A stretch of DNA of 64,000 nucleotides from Paenibacillus glucanolyticus NBRC 15330 (lineage in GTDB: Bacteria > Bacillota > Bacilli > Paenibacillales > Paenibacillaceae), in the NCBI RefSeq assembly GCF_004000885.1, contig NZ_BIMC01000011.1:1-64000 (forward strand). Reading direction: 5' to 3'. The position numbers and the translations under genes are program-made. The notes under the pieces were generated by a model. The model made no database searches. It was not told the origin of the DNA and saw only the letters and a list, made by a program, of their open reading frames with translations. Within the stretch, counting starts at the first letter, position 1. The number at the start of each line of letters is the position of its first letter. Positions 15,326 to 23,797 of this stretch are shown here, in pieces.

Positions 15326-16204
15326 ATGCCGTCTATCATGCGGGAAGAAGCGATTCCAAAAGAAAAAGTAAAATTGGCTAAGAATTATCCGATTTTTGTC
15401 GTCGATACGATTGGCGTGACGAGCCCCTATCAGAAGCTTCATTGGCATAATGTTCTGGAGATTAATTATATTAAAGCCGGGACAGGCTACTACATCATCA
15501 ACGGGCAGAAATTTGAGTTTCAGCAGGGCGACGTGCTGCTTATCAACTCCAATGACCTTCACTGCGCCTATGAGACCCAGGATCTTGTCATCACGGTCAT
15601 TACGTTCGATTCGACCTGGTTTATCCATAACCTCCGGTTCGACCCGGAGCTGTTCAGTCCGTTCCGGGAGATGGGCAAGCATTACACGAATCTGATCCAC
15701 CGCGACCATCCGGCCATGGACAAGCTGCATGCACTTCTGTTTCAGCTCCAGGAGGAGCATGAGAGGGAGCAGCGTTCCTATGCTACGGTTGTTTACGCGC
15801 TTCTGCTGCAGTTCCTGGCTACCGTAAACCGGGAATGCCGGCAGGTGGGGGACAACGGAGGCGAGCCCAGCATCAGCGAGCGCCAGCTTGAGAAGATGCG
15901 CCAGGTCATCATGGTCATGGAACAAAATTTCGCGCATCCCTGGACACTGGAGGAGCTGGCATCACTCGTCTACCTCAGCCCTTCCAGGTTCAGCGAAATA
16001 TTCAAACGCGCGGTTGGCATGCCGCCGCTGCTGTACCTCATCCATATTCGGCTGGAGCAAGCCGTCATGATGCTGGAGGCAGGTCATATGAAAGTAATGG
16101 ATGTTGCCCTGGAATGCGGCTTCCGCACGCTGACCAATTTTAATCGGCTGTTCAAAAAGCACATCGGCATGACGCCGAAGGCTTCACAAAAGCAAAATTC
16201 CTAA
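15326..16204 (+). CDS. AraC-family regulator of the glucan-sugar operon
   Basis: Regulator of 292 residues. An N-terminal cupin domain (about 35-140) with HWHNVLEINYIKAGTGYYII and GQKFEFQQGDVLLINSNDLH is the ligand-sensing part; the C-terminal AraC DNA-binding domain spans about 190-288, with LEELASLVYLSPSRFSEIFK and DVALECGFRTLTNFNRLFKK. GGAGGGG precedes the ATG. It is a separate unit ending in its own terminator, directly upstream of and co-oriented with the ABC sugar transport genes, which are its probable targets. The inducer is unknown. Confidence 0.87.
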   Translation: MPSIMREEAIPKEKVKLAKNYPIFVVDTIGVTSPYQKLHWHNVLEINYIKAGTGYYIINGQKFEFQQGDVLLINSNDLHCAYETQDLVITVITFDSTWFIHNLRFDPELFSPFREMGKHYTNLIHRDHPAMDKLHALLFQLQEEHEREQRSYATVVYALLLQFLATVNRECRQVGDNGGEPSISERQLEKMRQVIMVMEQNFAHPWTLEELASLVYLSPSRFSEIFKRAVGMPPLLYLIHIRLEQAVMMLEAGHMKVMDVALECGFRTLTNFNRLFKKHIGMTPKASQKQNS

Positions 16205-16230
16205 AAACCAGTGATATAGTGCTGGTTTTT
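16203..16230 (+). terminator. Terminator between the AraC gene and the ABC operon
   Basis: AAAAACCAG (16203-16211) pairs with CTGGTTTTT (16222-16230); the T run is the 3' arm. It overlaps the end of the AraC gene. Confidence 0.65.
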
Positions 16231-16338
16231 ACTCGTTTTAGCAGAGAAATGAGCCTGGTGCAGGCGATACAATGAAGTGGCAAGCATCTCAGAGTTATGT
16301 CAATAAATCTAACACAAAGTTAAAAGGGGGAGATGCCC

Positions 16339-17292
16339 ATGCCGCAAGCCGAGATCCATCGCAAGGCAGAGCCGCACAGGAAGAAGGGCCGCCTGCACCG
16401 CTTCCTGAAGCAATGGGATATTCAGCTCATGGTGCTTCCGGCTATGATGTTCATTCTTGTCTTCAGTTATATTCCGATGTATGGCGTGCTCATGGCATTT
16501 CAGGATTACAGTTTGTTCAAGGGATTTTTGAATAGTCCCTGGGTGGGCTTCAAGCATTTTGACATGTTTTTCGGAGCGCCGGAGTTTTGGACCATTATGC
16601 GGAATACCCTCGTTATTAGTGTGCTCAAGCTGTGCATCGGGTTTCCGGCGCCGATTCTGCTCGCGCTGATGCTGAACGAAGTCGGGAGACGGTCCTTCAA
16701 AAGAATCGTCCAGACCATCAGCTATCTGCCTCACTTCCTGTCGTGGGTCATCGTATCGGGCTTTGCGATCTCTATCCTGTCTACGGATAACGGCAGCCTG
16801 AACATCCTGCTGCAGAGTCTGAATCTGATCGACGACCCGATTAACTTTCTGTCGGAGCCGAAATATTTCTGGAGCATCTTAACCGTGACCAACGTGTGGA
16901 AGGAGATCGGTTTCTCATCCATCGTGTATTTAGCGGCTATCGCGGGCATCAATCCCCAACTGTATGAGGCAGCCTCGATTGACGGTGCAAGCCGATTGAA
17001 GCAGATCTTCTCCATTACGATTCCGTCCATTATGCCGATCATCGTTGTGTTCTCGATTCTGGCCATTGGCAATTTCCTGAATGCAGGCTTTGAGGATATC
17101 TTGCTGCTGGCGGGCAATCCGGTATTGCGGGATGTCAGCGATGTGCTGGATACGTATGTGTACCGGATTGGTATTCAGAACAGCCGATTCTCCTACGCGA
17201 CCGCGGCAGGCCTGTTCAAGGCCATCATCAGCGTAGTGTTACTGGCCGGGGCCAATTACTGGGCCCGCCGATCGGGGAACAGCCTATGGTAG
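16339..17292 (+). CDS. Sugar ABC transporter permease (LplB-like)
   Basis: Membrane protein of 317 residues with six helices and a basic cytosolic start. It is a MalF-class permease of the LplB/YteP subgroup; the coupling EAA loop reads YEAASIDGASRLKQIFSITI near residue 215-235. The start is the second of two close ATGs, since GGGGGAG would sit on top of the first. It is the first gene of the operon permease-permease-receptor-kinase-GH4. No ATPase gene is present, as is usual for this group, which uses a shared MsmX-type ATPase (established for Bacillus; inferred here). Confidence 0.87.
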   Translation: MPQAEIHRKAEPHRKKGRLHRFLKQWDIQLMVLPAMMFILVFSYIPMYGVLMAFQDYSLFKGFLNSPWVGFKHFDMFFGAPEFWTIMRNTLVISVLKLCIGFPAPILLALMLNEVGRRSFKRIVQTISYLPHFLSWVIVSGFAISILSTDNGSLNILLQSLNLIDDPINFLSEPKYFWSILTVTNVWKEIGFSSIVYLAAIAGINPQLYEAASIDGASRLKQIFSITIPSIMPIIVVFSILAIGNFLNAGFEDILLLAGNPVLRDVSDVLDTYVYRIGIQNSRFSYATAAGLFKAIISVVLLAGANYWARRSGNSLW

Positions 17293-17314
17293 GGAAGAAG
17301 GGGGAGAGATTCAT

Positions 17315-18208
17315 ATGAGGCTGTCGAACGGAGATCGGTTGTTCGTTGGCATCGTCTACGGCTCGCTGGCTTTGCTTGCATTTATTGCGCTGTATCCATT
17401 CTGGAACGCCGCCGTCATCTCGTTTAACTCGGGGACCGATACGATGCAGGGCGGGATTACATTCTGGCCGCGCGAATTCACGCTTGAGAATTATCGTGTG
17501 GTGTTTAAGGATGAGCGGCTGATTGACGGGTTCATCATCTCGGTGTTTCGCACGGTAACGGGCACCCTGCTCTCCATTGTGGCAACCGCCATATTTGCCT
17601 ACGGCATTTCGAAGCGTGAATTAATGGGACGCAGCTTCTATATGGTAACGTGCATCGTGACTATGTATTTCAGCGGCGGTCTCATTCCGAACTACCTGCT
17701 CATTCGGGAGCTGGGTCTGATGAACTCGTTCTGGGTTATGGTCATACCCGGCATCATCAGCGTATGGAATATGATCATCTTCCGGACGTTCTTTAAGGGC
17801 ATCCCGCCCGGACTCGAGGAGTCGGCTCATATCGACGGTTCATCGAACTGGGGGGTATTCTTCCGAATTGTGCTGCCGCTCTCAGGTCCGGTCATTGCGA
17901 CGCTGTCGCTGTTTACGGCTGTATACCACTGGAATGACTGGTTCGCTCCCAGCATTTATATATCCAATGCGGATCTGCTGCCAATCCAGACGAAGCTCCA
18001 GCAGATACTCAATGCCAATATCATGATGGAGCAGATGCAGAATATGGACGCTGCCGCGCAAGGCCGAATGAGCGCAATGAAGGCCGTGACCACCAAGTCG
18101 TTGTCCATGGCTACCATGATGGTGGCAACCGTTCCGATCCTGTGTGTATACCCGTTCGTTCAGAAGTATTTTGTTAAGGGTGTATTGATCGGTTCTTTGA
18201 AGGAGTAG
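17315..18208 (+). CDS. Sugar ABC transporter permease (LplC/YtcP-like)
   Basis: Second permease, 297 residues and six helices, of the MalG class and LplC/YtcP subgroup. The EAA loop is GLEESAHIDGSSNWGVFFRI around 168-187. The segment with MQNMDAAAQGRMSAMKAVTT, and the final YPFVQKYFVKGVLIGSLKE, are typical of this subgroup. It follows the first permease by 22 bp with GGGGGAG upstream, forming the heterodimeric channel with it. Confidence 0.9.
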   Translation: MRLSNGDRLFVGIVYGSLALLAFIALYPFWNAAVISFNSGTDTMQGGITFWPREFTLENYRVVFKDERLIDGFIISVFRTVTGTLLSIVATAIFAYGISKRELMGRSFYMVTCIVTMYFSGGLIPNYLLIRELGLMNSFWVMVIPGIISVWNMIIFRTFFKGIPPGLEESAHIDGSSNWGVFFRIVLPLSGPVIATLSLFTAVYHWNDWFAPSIYISNADLLPIQTKLQQILNANIMMEQMQNMDAAAQGRMSAMKAVTTKSLSMATMMVATVPILCVYPFVQKYFVKGVLIGSLKE

Positions 18209-18280
18209 TTCAAGCCAGCCAACAGGAGGGTTTAAAGCGACAGCTTTGACCATAGATGAATGGTGAAGGGAGCACTGGGA

Positions 18281-19948
18281 ATGAAAAAAGGGGAAATGAA
18301 GCTTCTGTCTGCCTTGTCAGTCACACTTGTCATCGTCATGGCTCTGATGGGGTGTTCCGGTTCAAGTGGCAATTCCGCAAGCCCGGAGAGTGATAGCCCA
18401 AGCTCGCAAAACAATGAAACACCAGGCACGGGGGATGCCTTTGTGCTGGGGGAGAAGCCGCTCGAGTTCTCGTTCTACGGCCATTATGACTGGTATACGA
18501 TGCCGGATTGGGGTGCAGATCTTGCAACGAAGTGGATCCAGGAGAATAAAAAGGTCAACGTCGTGCCTGTCAGCTCCGGTGGCGTTGCCAAGAACAAACT
18601 CAGCACCATGATTGTGTCCGGGGAATTGCCGGATGTCATCTGGATGGAACCGGGAGCGGAGGTCGAGAAGCTGCGTTCCGAGGGAATGCTGGTGCCCTTC
18701 GATGATTATTTGGATAAATATCCAAACTTAAAAAAATGGGCCGGAGAATCCACCCTCGAATTGCTTCGTTCTCCGGACGGGAAGCTGTATCAGTTCCCGA
18801 ACTGGTATACAACGCAGCCCAACGGCAACGCCGGTTATCTCGTCAATAAGAAGATTTACGAGGAGCTGGGTTCGCCAAGCCTGGAAACTCCGGATGATCT
18901 GTATGCTTATCTGAAGCAAGTAAAGGCAAAATATCCGGATGTTGTGCCGCTGGAGGTGGGCCAAGCGGCCGCGGGTGTGGACATCATGGTTTCCGCATTC
19001 GCAGAGAATCGTCCTTATACGTTCAACAGCATGATTGCCGTACCGCAAGGGGATCAACTCGTATCCTTGTTCACGGACCCGGTCTATCGGGAGCTGCTGC
19101 AGTATATGGGCCGTCTGTACCGTGAGAAGCTGGTCACTCAGGATGCCTTTACACAGAAGCTGGAGCAGGTTGAGCAGAAGATTCTGAACGGAAAAGCAGC
19201 GGTTTATGTGGCATCCAGCCCGACGGAGTTCGGCTCCAAGGGCAATAATCTGCTGAAAGCGCAGGACCCGGATGCAGGTTACATTATGGTATGGCCTGTA
19301 CACAAAGCGGAACTGGATCGCAATAAAATTTACCCGGGCGATTACAAGCAGCTCGGCTGGAATGTCAGCGTCATTACGAAAGCGGCCAAAGATCCTGAGG
19401 CGATCTTCGCGTTCCTGGACTGGTTCACAGGTCCGGAAGGCCAGCGTACGATCATGTGGGGGCCTGAAGGGCTGTACTGGGATGGAACGGATGAAGAGGA
19501 TATGCCGCTCTTCACCGATAAATTCACCAGCGATGCGAAAGGCCGCGATGAGCTGATGAATGCCACTGTCAACTTCCAATGGAGCGGCAACACGGTGTAC
19601 GTGGACAACTCCAAGATGAAATTCGAGTCCACGCTGCCGCCGGAGAAACGGAACTTTGAGACGTATTGGCAATCCGAGATTACCTGGAAGACGCAGATGA
19701 ATACAACGGAATACGTCAACCTTGATCCTGCAGGCGATTCGGAGGAAGGCATCATTGCACAGCGTGTGTTCGAAATATATGAGCAGGCCAGAGCAAAAGC
19801 GATTAGCTCAACGTCCTCTGATCAGGAAGTGCTCTCGCTTCTGGACAAGGCAGAGGCGGATGCACAGAAGGCGGGTTACGACAAGCTGTTGAAGTACAAA
19901 ACAGCGAAATGGCAAGAGAACAAAGAGAAGATGGCAGTATCGAAATAA
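18281..19948 (+). CDS. Extracellular sugar-binding lipoprotein (LplA-like)
   Basis: Receptor of about 555 residues, the long type that pairs with LplBC permeases. The signal ends in a lipobox LMGCSGSSG with the Cys near residue 24, followed by a Ser/Asn/Pro-rich linker of ~30 residues and a type 1 binding fold; aromatic residues in FSFYGHYDWYTMPDWGADLA and around WYTTQPNGNAGYLVNKK may line the sugar site. The start at 18281 is preferred to 18260 because the GAAGGGA site lies between them. It likely captures beta-gluco-oligosaccharides given the GH16 and GH4 neighbours; substrate is inference. Confidence 0.88.
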   Translation: MKKGEMKLLSALSVTLVIVMALMGCSGSSGNSASPESDSPSSQNNETPGTGDAFVLGEKPLEFSFYGHYDWYTMPDWGADLATKWIQENKKVNVVPVSSGGVAKNKLSTMIVSGELPDVIWMEPGAEVEKLRSEGMLVPFDDYLDKYPNLKKWAGESTLELLRSPDGKLYQFPNWYTTQPNGNAGYLVNKKIYEELGSPSLETPDDLYAYLKQVKAKYPDVVPLEVGQAAAGVDIMVSAFAENRPYTFNSMIAVPQGDQLVSLFTDPVYRELLQYMGRLYREKLVTQDAFTQKLEQVEQKILNGKAAVYVASSPTEFGSKGNNLLKAQDPDAGYIMVWPVHKAELDRNKIYPGDYKQLGWNVSVITKAAKDPEAIFAFLDWFTGPEGQRTIMWGPEGLYWDGTDEEDMPLFTDKFTSDAKGRDELMNATVNFQWSGNTVYVDNSKMKFESTLPPEKRNFETYWQSEITWKTQMNTTEYVNLDPAGDSEEGIIAQRVFEIYEQARAKAISSTSSDQEVLSLLDKAEADAQKAGYDKLLKYKTAKWQENKEKMAVSK

Positions 19949-20050
19949 ACGTCATGGCAGGAAGCCGCCTGATTTGAAGGATCCCAGGTTGACGGCCGGG
20001 AGGCTTGGCGGGACGGCTTCCTCAGCCTGGCAGCATAGGAGAGATCATAC

Positions 20051-21043
20051 TTGAACTATTACTTGGGAGTCGATGGCGGAGGGAGCAAGACCCTGGCTGT
20101 CGTGGCGGACGAAACGGGACGAATTGCAGGGAGGGGCATCAGCGGCTGCGGCAATCATCAGCTTGGCGCCGCCCTCGCGGAGCGAAGTATAAGACAAGCC
20201 GTGGATGAAGCACTCGCACAGGCGGAGCTGGAAAGAGAGAGCATTACCTGTGCCTCCTTCGGGCTGGCAGGAGCCGACCGCGAGGCAGATTTCCGCATCC
20301 TGCGGCCTATGATCAGTGGCATGGGTTTCAAGAAACATCAGATCGTATGCGATACCGTCATTGCGATGAGAGCCGGCACGAGACAGACGGACGGGGTCGT
20401 TCTTATATGCGGAAGCGGGACGAACGGTTATGGTGTGAATGCGGCGGGAGAGGAGATACAGATTGGAGGATTCGGTTATGCATTCGGCGATTTCGGCGGA
20501 GGCGGTGATCTGGCCGTCGAGGTGTTTCGCACAGTCGTTCGTTCATGGGAAGGCCGGGAGAAGCCGACTTCATTGACTTCGCTCACGCTGGATGAACTTA
20601 GCTTCGGCAGCGTGGAGGAGATGTTCCACCGCTTTTTGGACGAGGGCAGAAGGGCGCCGCACACGCTGGCAAAGCTGTTGTTTCAGGCGGCGCCGGCAGA
20701 TGAAGCCGCCAGAAAGATACTGGCGAGGCAAGGGCTGGAGCTGGGAAAGGTCGCAAGTGCAGTTATTCACAAGCTGGGCATGCGCCATGATGCCTTCGAC
20801 GTTGTGCTGGCAGGCAGTGTGCTGACCCGCGGCGAAGGGGATTATGTCGTTCCGTATATCGAGGCCCAGGTGAGTGCAGCCGCACCGAAGAGCCGATTGC
20901 GCATATTGACCCTTGAGCCCGCTGCGGGTGCCGTTCTGCTCGCAATGGATGGGAACGGCGTCGTACCGGACGCCGCCGTATATGAGCGATTGCATCACGA
21001 ACTTGCTGTAAAGGGGAGGAATATGGAATGGGCACTGGATTGA
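20051..21043 (+). CDS. BadF/BadG-type sugar kinase (GlcNAc-kinase-like)
   Basis: ASKHA-fold ATPase of 330 residues with a TTG start behind TAGGAGAG. The phosphate-1 motif is GVDGGGSKTLAVVADETG near 6-23; the phosphate-2 region is VLICGSGTNGYGVNAAG, and GGFGYAFGDFGGGGDLAVE carries the GDxGSG-like element. Members phosphorylate N-acetylglucosamine and related sugars; close relatives include beta-glucoside kinases. It lies between the sugar receptor and GH4 genes and overlaps the latter by 16 bases. A role phosphorylating imported oligosaccharides so that GH4 can cut them is inferred. Confidence 0.8.
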   Translation: MNYYLGVDGGGSKTLAVVADETGRIAGRGISGCGNHQLGAALAERSIRQAVDEALAQAELERESITCASFGLAGADREADFRILRPMISGMGFKKHQIVCDTVIAMRAGTRQTDGVVLICGSGTNGYGVNAAGEEIQIGGFGYAFGDFGGGGDLAVEVFRTVVRSWEGREKPTSLTSLTLDELSFGSVEEMFHRFLDEGRRAPHTLAKLLFQAAPADEAARKILARQGLELGKVASAVIHKLGMRHDAFDVVLAGSVLTRGEGDYVVPYIEAQVSAAAPKSRLRILTLEPAAGAVLLAMDGNGVVPDAAVYERLHHELAVKGRNMEWALD

Positions 21044-22332
21044 AAGTGGCTGTTATTGGGGGAGGCTCGTCCTATACGCCTGAGCTGATCGAAGGTTTCA
21101 TTCAGCATTACGAGTCGTTTCCGGTGACGGATATCGTGTTGGTGGATATACCGGTGGGTCATCATAAACTCGCCATTGTTGGCGGGCTGGCCCAGCGGAT
21201 GGTTGAGCGAAGCGGACTGCCGATTAACGTTTCCTTAACCCTGGATCGCAAGGAAGCGCTCAAGGATGCGCATTACGTGTCGACCCAGATGCGTGTAGGG
21301 CTGCTCGAGGCAAGAGGCTGGGATGAGAAAATCCCGTTAAAATACGGAATGCTCGGGCAGGAAACGACCGGAGCCGGCGGCATGATGAAGGCTCTGCGTA
21401 CGATCCCGGTGCTCCTGGATATATGCAGGGACATGGAGGCATTGTGTCCAGACGCTTGGCTGCTTAATTTTACGAATCCGGCCGGTATGGTTACGGAAGC
21501 AATCATGAAGCATTCGAGCATCCGCTCCATCGGATTATGCAATTCCCCGATCGCCGCTTACAAATGGCTGTCTGGACTGTATCAGGTGCCTGCCGAACGC
21601 ATCTACTGTGAGTTTGCCGGATTAAATCATCTGCACTGGATCAGCCGGATCGAGATTGATGGAGAGTCGAAGCTGGAGGAGCTGTTGGAGGCAGGAGGAA
21701 GCTATTCAGCGAGCAATGTACCGCAGCTTGCCTGGAATGATACACTCATTCGGGCAATCGGCGCGATTCCGTCCTATTATCTGAAATATTATTATCTCCA
21801 CCGTGAGATGCTCGGGGAGCAGCAAGCTGCCGCGGCCAGAGGTGAGACAAGAGCCGAGACGGTCAAGCGTCTTGAGGATGAGCTGTTCGAGATTTACAAG
21901 CGTCCGGAGCTTGCGGAGAAGCCGAAGCAGCTGGAGCAGCGCGGCGGTGCTTACTACTCTGAGGCCGCTGTCAATTTGATGAAGGCTATTCATACGGACA
22001 GCGGCGAAATTCAGACGCTGAACGTTATGAACGGCGATACGCTGGAATTTTTGCCTGCGGATGCCAGCATTGAAGTGAACTGTGTTGTCACGAAGAGCGG
22101 TGCCGTTCCGGTCCCGATTAAGCGAGTGCCCGCTGCTGCCGTCGGCCTGATTCAAGCGGTGAAGACCTACGAAAGCCTGACCATTGAAGCGGCAGTGACG
22201 GGAAGCAGGGAGAAGGCGCTGCTTGCGCTAAGCAGTCATCCCCTTATCGATTCCGTAAGTGAAGCGGAATGGATGCTGAATGAAATGCTGGAGCGGAACC
22301 GTTTGTATTTGCCGCAGTTTTTCAAGGTATAG
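21028..22332 (+). CDS. GH4 6-phospho-beta-glucosidase (CelF/LicH-like)
   Basis: Cytosolic glycosidase of 434 residues in family GH4, which uses NAD+ and a divalent metal in a redox-assisted elimination rather than two carboxylates. The Rossmann start is VAVIGGGSSYTPELIEGF. NFTNPAG, the metal-ligand Cys in GLCNSPIAAYKW, and the metal-ligand His in FAGLNHLHWISRI are visible. These fit the 6-phospho-beta-glucosidase subgroup. It overlaps the kinase gene by 16 bases, so the two are translationally coupled. No PTS genes are present to make the phosphorylated substrate, which points to the kinase. Confidence 0.88.
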   Translation: MGTGLKVAVIGGGSSYTPELIEGFIQHYESFPVTDIVLVDIPVGHHKLAIVGGLAQRMVERSGLPINVSLTLDRKEALKDAHYVSTQMRVGLLEARGWDEKIPLKYGMLGQETTGAGGMMKALRTIPVLLDICRDMEALCPDAWLLNFTNPAGMVTEAIMKHSSIRSIGLCNSPIAAYKWLSGLYQVPAERIYCEFAGLNHLHWISRIEIDGESKLEELLEAGGSYSASNVPQLAWNDTLIRAIGAIPSYYLKYYYLHREMLGEQQAAAARGETRAETVKRLEDELFEIYKRPELAEKPKQLEQRGGAYYSEAAVNLMKAIHTDSGEIQTLNVMNGDTLEFLPADASIEVNCVVTKSGAVPVPIKRVPAAAVGLIQAVKTYESLTIEAAVTGSREKALLALSSHPLIDSVSEAEWMLNEMLERNRLYLPQFFKV

Positions 22333-22397
22333 AAGGCGAGTGCGCAGTAAATTGTGGATTCTTAATGTGACTCCGAAGTAAATATTCGCAAGAAAAG

Positions 22398-22425
22398 AGC
22401 CTGGAACTTCGCATCCAGGCTTTGT
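22398..22425. terminator. Terminator between GH4 and lacI-type genes
   Basis: AGCCTGGA (22398-22405) pairs with TCCAGGCT (22414-22421), with a TTTGTTT run on the plus side and A-rich sequence on the other. It separates two convergent genes. Confidence 0.75.
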
Positions 22426-22441
22426 TTATTGTCCGGCAACC

Positions 22442-23470
22442 CTAGTCGGTTGTCGCGTTTCGAATGACGGAAATGCTGGATTCCCTCACGATGAGCCGCG
22501 GTTCGAATTGCACACGCTCGTATTGGCCGGACTTTTGCTCGCGAAGGCGCTTGAGGAGCAGTTCCGTAGCCAGACGCGCAACTTCGTCCCCCATGATGGA
22601 AACCGAACTGATCTGCGGATTGGTAACGGTTGTCCAAGCATTGTTATCGATGCCTACGACCGCCACATCTTCGGGAATCCGTACATGCAGCTCCTTAAAG
22701 CGATTGACAATGCCGATGGCGACCATGTCGTTAACCGCATAGATGGCGTCCGGCATATGCTTCAGTCCATAAAAATAGTCTGCTGCACGAACCCCCGTTT
22801 CAAATGAGAAATCCTCCCCGAAATAAACGAGGGACGGATCGACCTGCTTCAGCGACTGCTCATATGCCCAATACCGCTCTTCGATTTTATCTTTGGGGGC
22901 TCCGGCATAGGCGATTCGGGTTCGTCCGATTTTCAGCAGATGCTCCATGACAAGTCTGCCCTCCTGGCGGGCAAGTCCGACAATATCGGCCTTATACTCC
23001 TCGCCTAACTGCTTCCCGTAATTAATGATGGAGACGGGCAGGCTGGATTTATTGATTTGCTCGCCCAGTGTTTTGGGATAGGCCAGCGGCATAATAATCA
23101 GACCATCCACGTGCAGCTTCTTGATATCCCTCACAATTTCAAGCTCGTTGCGGGCGTTGCCAGCTGTATTGATCTGAACGACACGATATCCATGCTGCTT
23201 GGCGGTCTGTTCGACCGACCAGGCGATTTCCGGGATAATGGCATTCCGGATGTCCGGCACGGCCAAGGCAATTTGATTCGTCTGGCGAACCTTCAGGCTT
23301 TGAGCTGATGTATCCGGACTAAATCCGATTTCCTCGATCACTTGCAGGATCCGTGCTTTTGTTGCGGGACTGATTCCCTTGCTGTTGTTGATCGCTCTGG
23401 ACACAGTGGCAATACCGACGCCCGCTTTTTTAGCGACATCTTCAATTGTCACTTTTTTGGGGTTCACCAT
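22442..23470 (-). CDS. LacI-family transcriptional regulator
   Basis: Repressor of 342 residues. The N-terminal DNA-binding head reads VTIEDVAKKAGVGIATVSRA, followed by the hinge helix region and a periplasmic-binding-like sugar domain (about 60-340; ALAVPDIRNAIIPEIAWSVE, VAVVGIDNNAWTTVTNPQIS). The start is taken at the ATG at 23470, where the head normally begins. The palindrome GGAAACGTTTCC lies 25-36 bp upstream and recurs before the divergent butanediol dehydrogenase gene, so it probably controls both. It may also influence the sugar operon upstream, though no copy of the palindrome is found there. Confidence 0.88.
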   Translation of the reverse strand: MVNPKKVTIEDVAKKAGVGIATVSRAINNSKGISPATKARILQVIEEIGFSPDTSAQSLKVRQTNQIALAVPDIRNAIIPEIAWSVEQTAKQHGYRVVQINTAGNARNELEIVRDIKKLHVDGLIIMPLAYPKTLGEQINKSSLPVSIINYGKQLGEEYKADIVGLARQEGRLVMEHLLKIGRTRIAYAGAPKDKIEERYWAYEQSLKQVDPSLVYFGEDFSFETGVRAADYFYGLKHMPDAIYAVNDMVAIGIVNRFKELHVRIPEDVAVVGIDNNAWTTVTNPQISSVSIMGDEVARLATELLLKRLREQKSGQYERVQFEPRLIVRESSISVIRNATTD

Positions 23471-23494
23471 ATTCGAAAAAGTCCTCTCTATATC

Positions 23495-23506
23495 GGAAAC
23501 GTTTCC
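23495..23506. promoter_or_regulatory. LacI-type operator 1, before the lacI-family gene
   Basis: Perfect 12-bp palindrome GGAAACGTTTCC with the central CG of LacI-family sites. The extended 15-mer TCGGAAACGTTTCCT matches the cre pattern except at two outer positions, so CcpA binding is an alternative. Confidence 0.75.
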
Positions 23507-23743
23507 TGTTCTGAATGCAATTTGGAGAATAAATCGAGCCATATCTATATTATAACATTAAGAATGTACTTAAATCATGGTACTCATGTAAGACGAAGAA
23601 TATCGAGATTGTTTCATCAGAACAGTTAGCTTTATCGCCTTGAAAAATAAAGAGTAAGCACAATCGGAAGTTGTCCATGACTTTTCATACATTTGGGGCT
23701 GCGGGGTTTGACAGAATGTCAAAACTGTGACATATTTGATTTC

Positions 23744-23755
23744 GGAAACGTTTCC
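23744..23755. promoter_or_regulatory. LacI-type operator 2, before the butanediol dehydrogenase gene
   Basis: Second identical copy of GGAAACGTTTCC, 43 bp before the bdhA start codon. The flanks TC...T are also shared with the first copy, so the two sites are the same 15-mer. Confidence 0.75.
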
Positions 23756-23797
23756 TATTTCATTCTTATTTTTCGAACTCATAAGGAGATGAAGACA

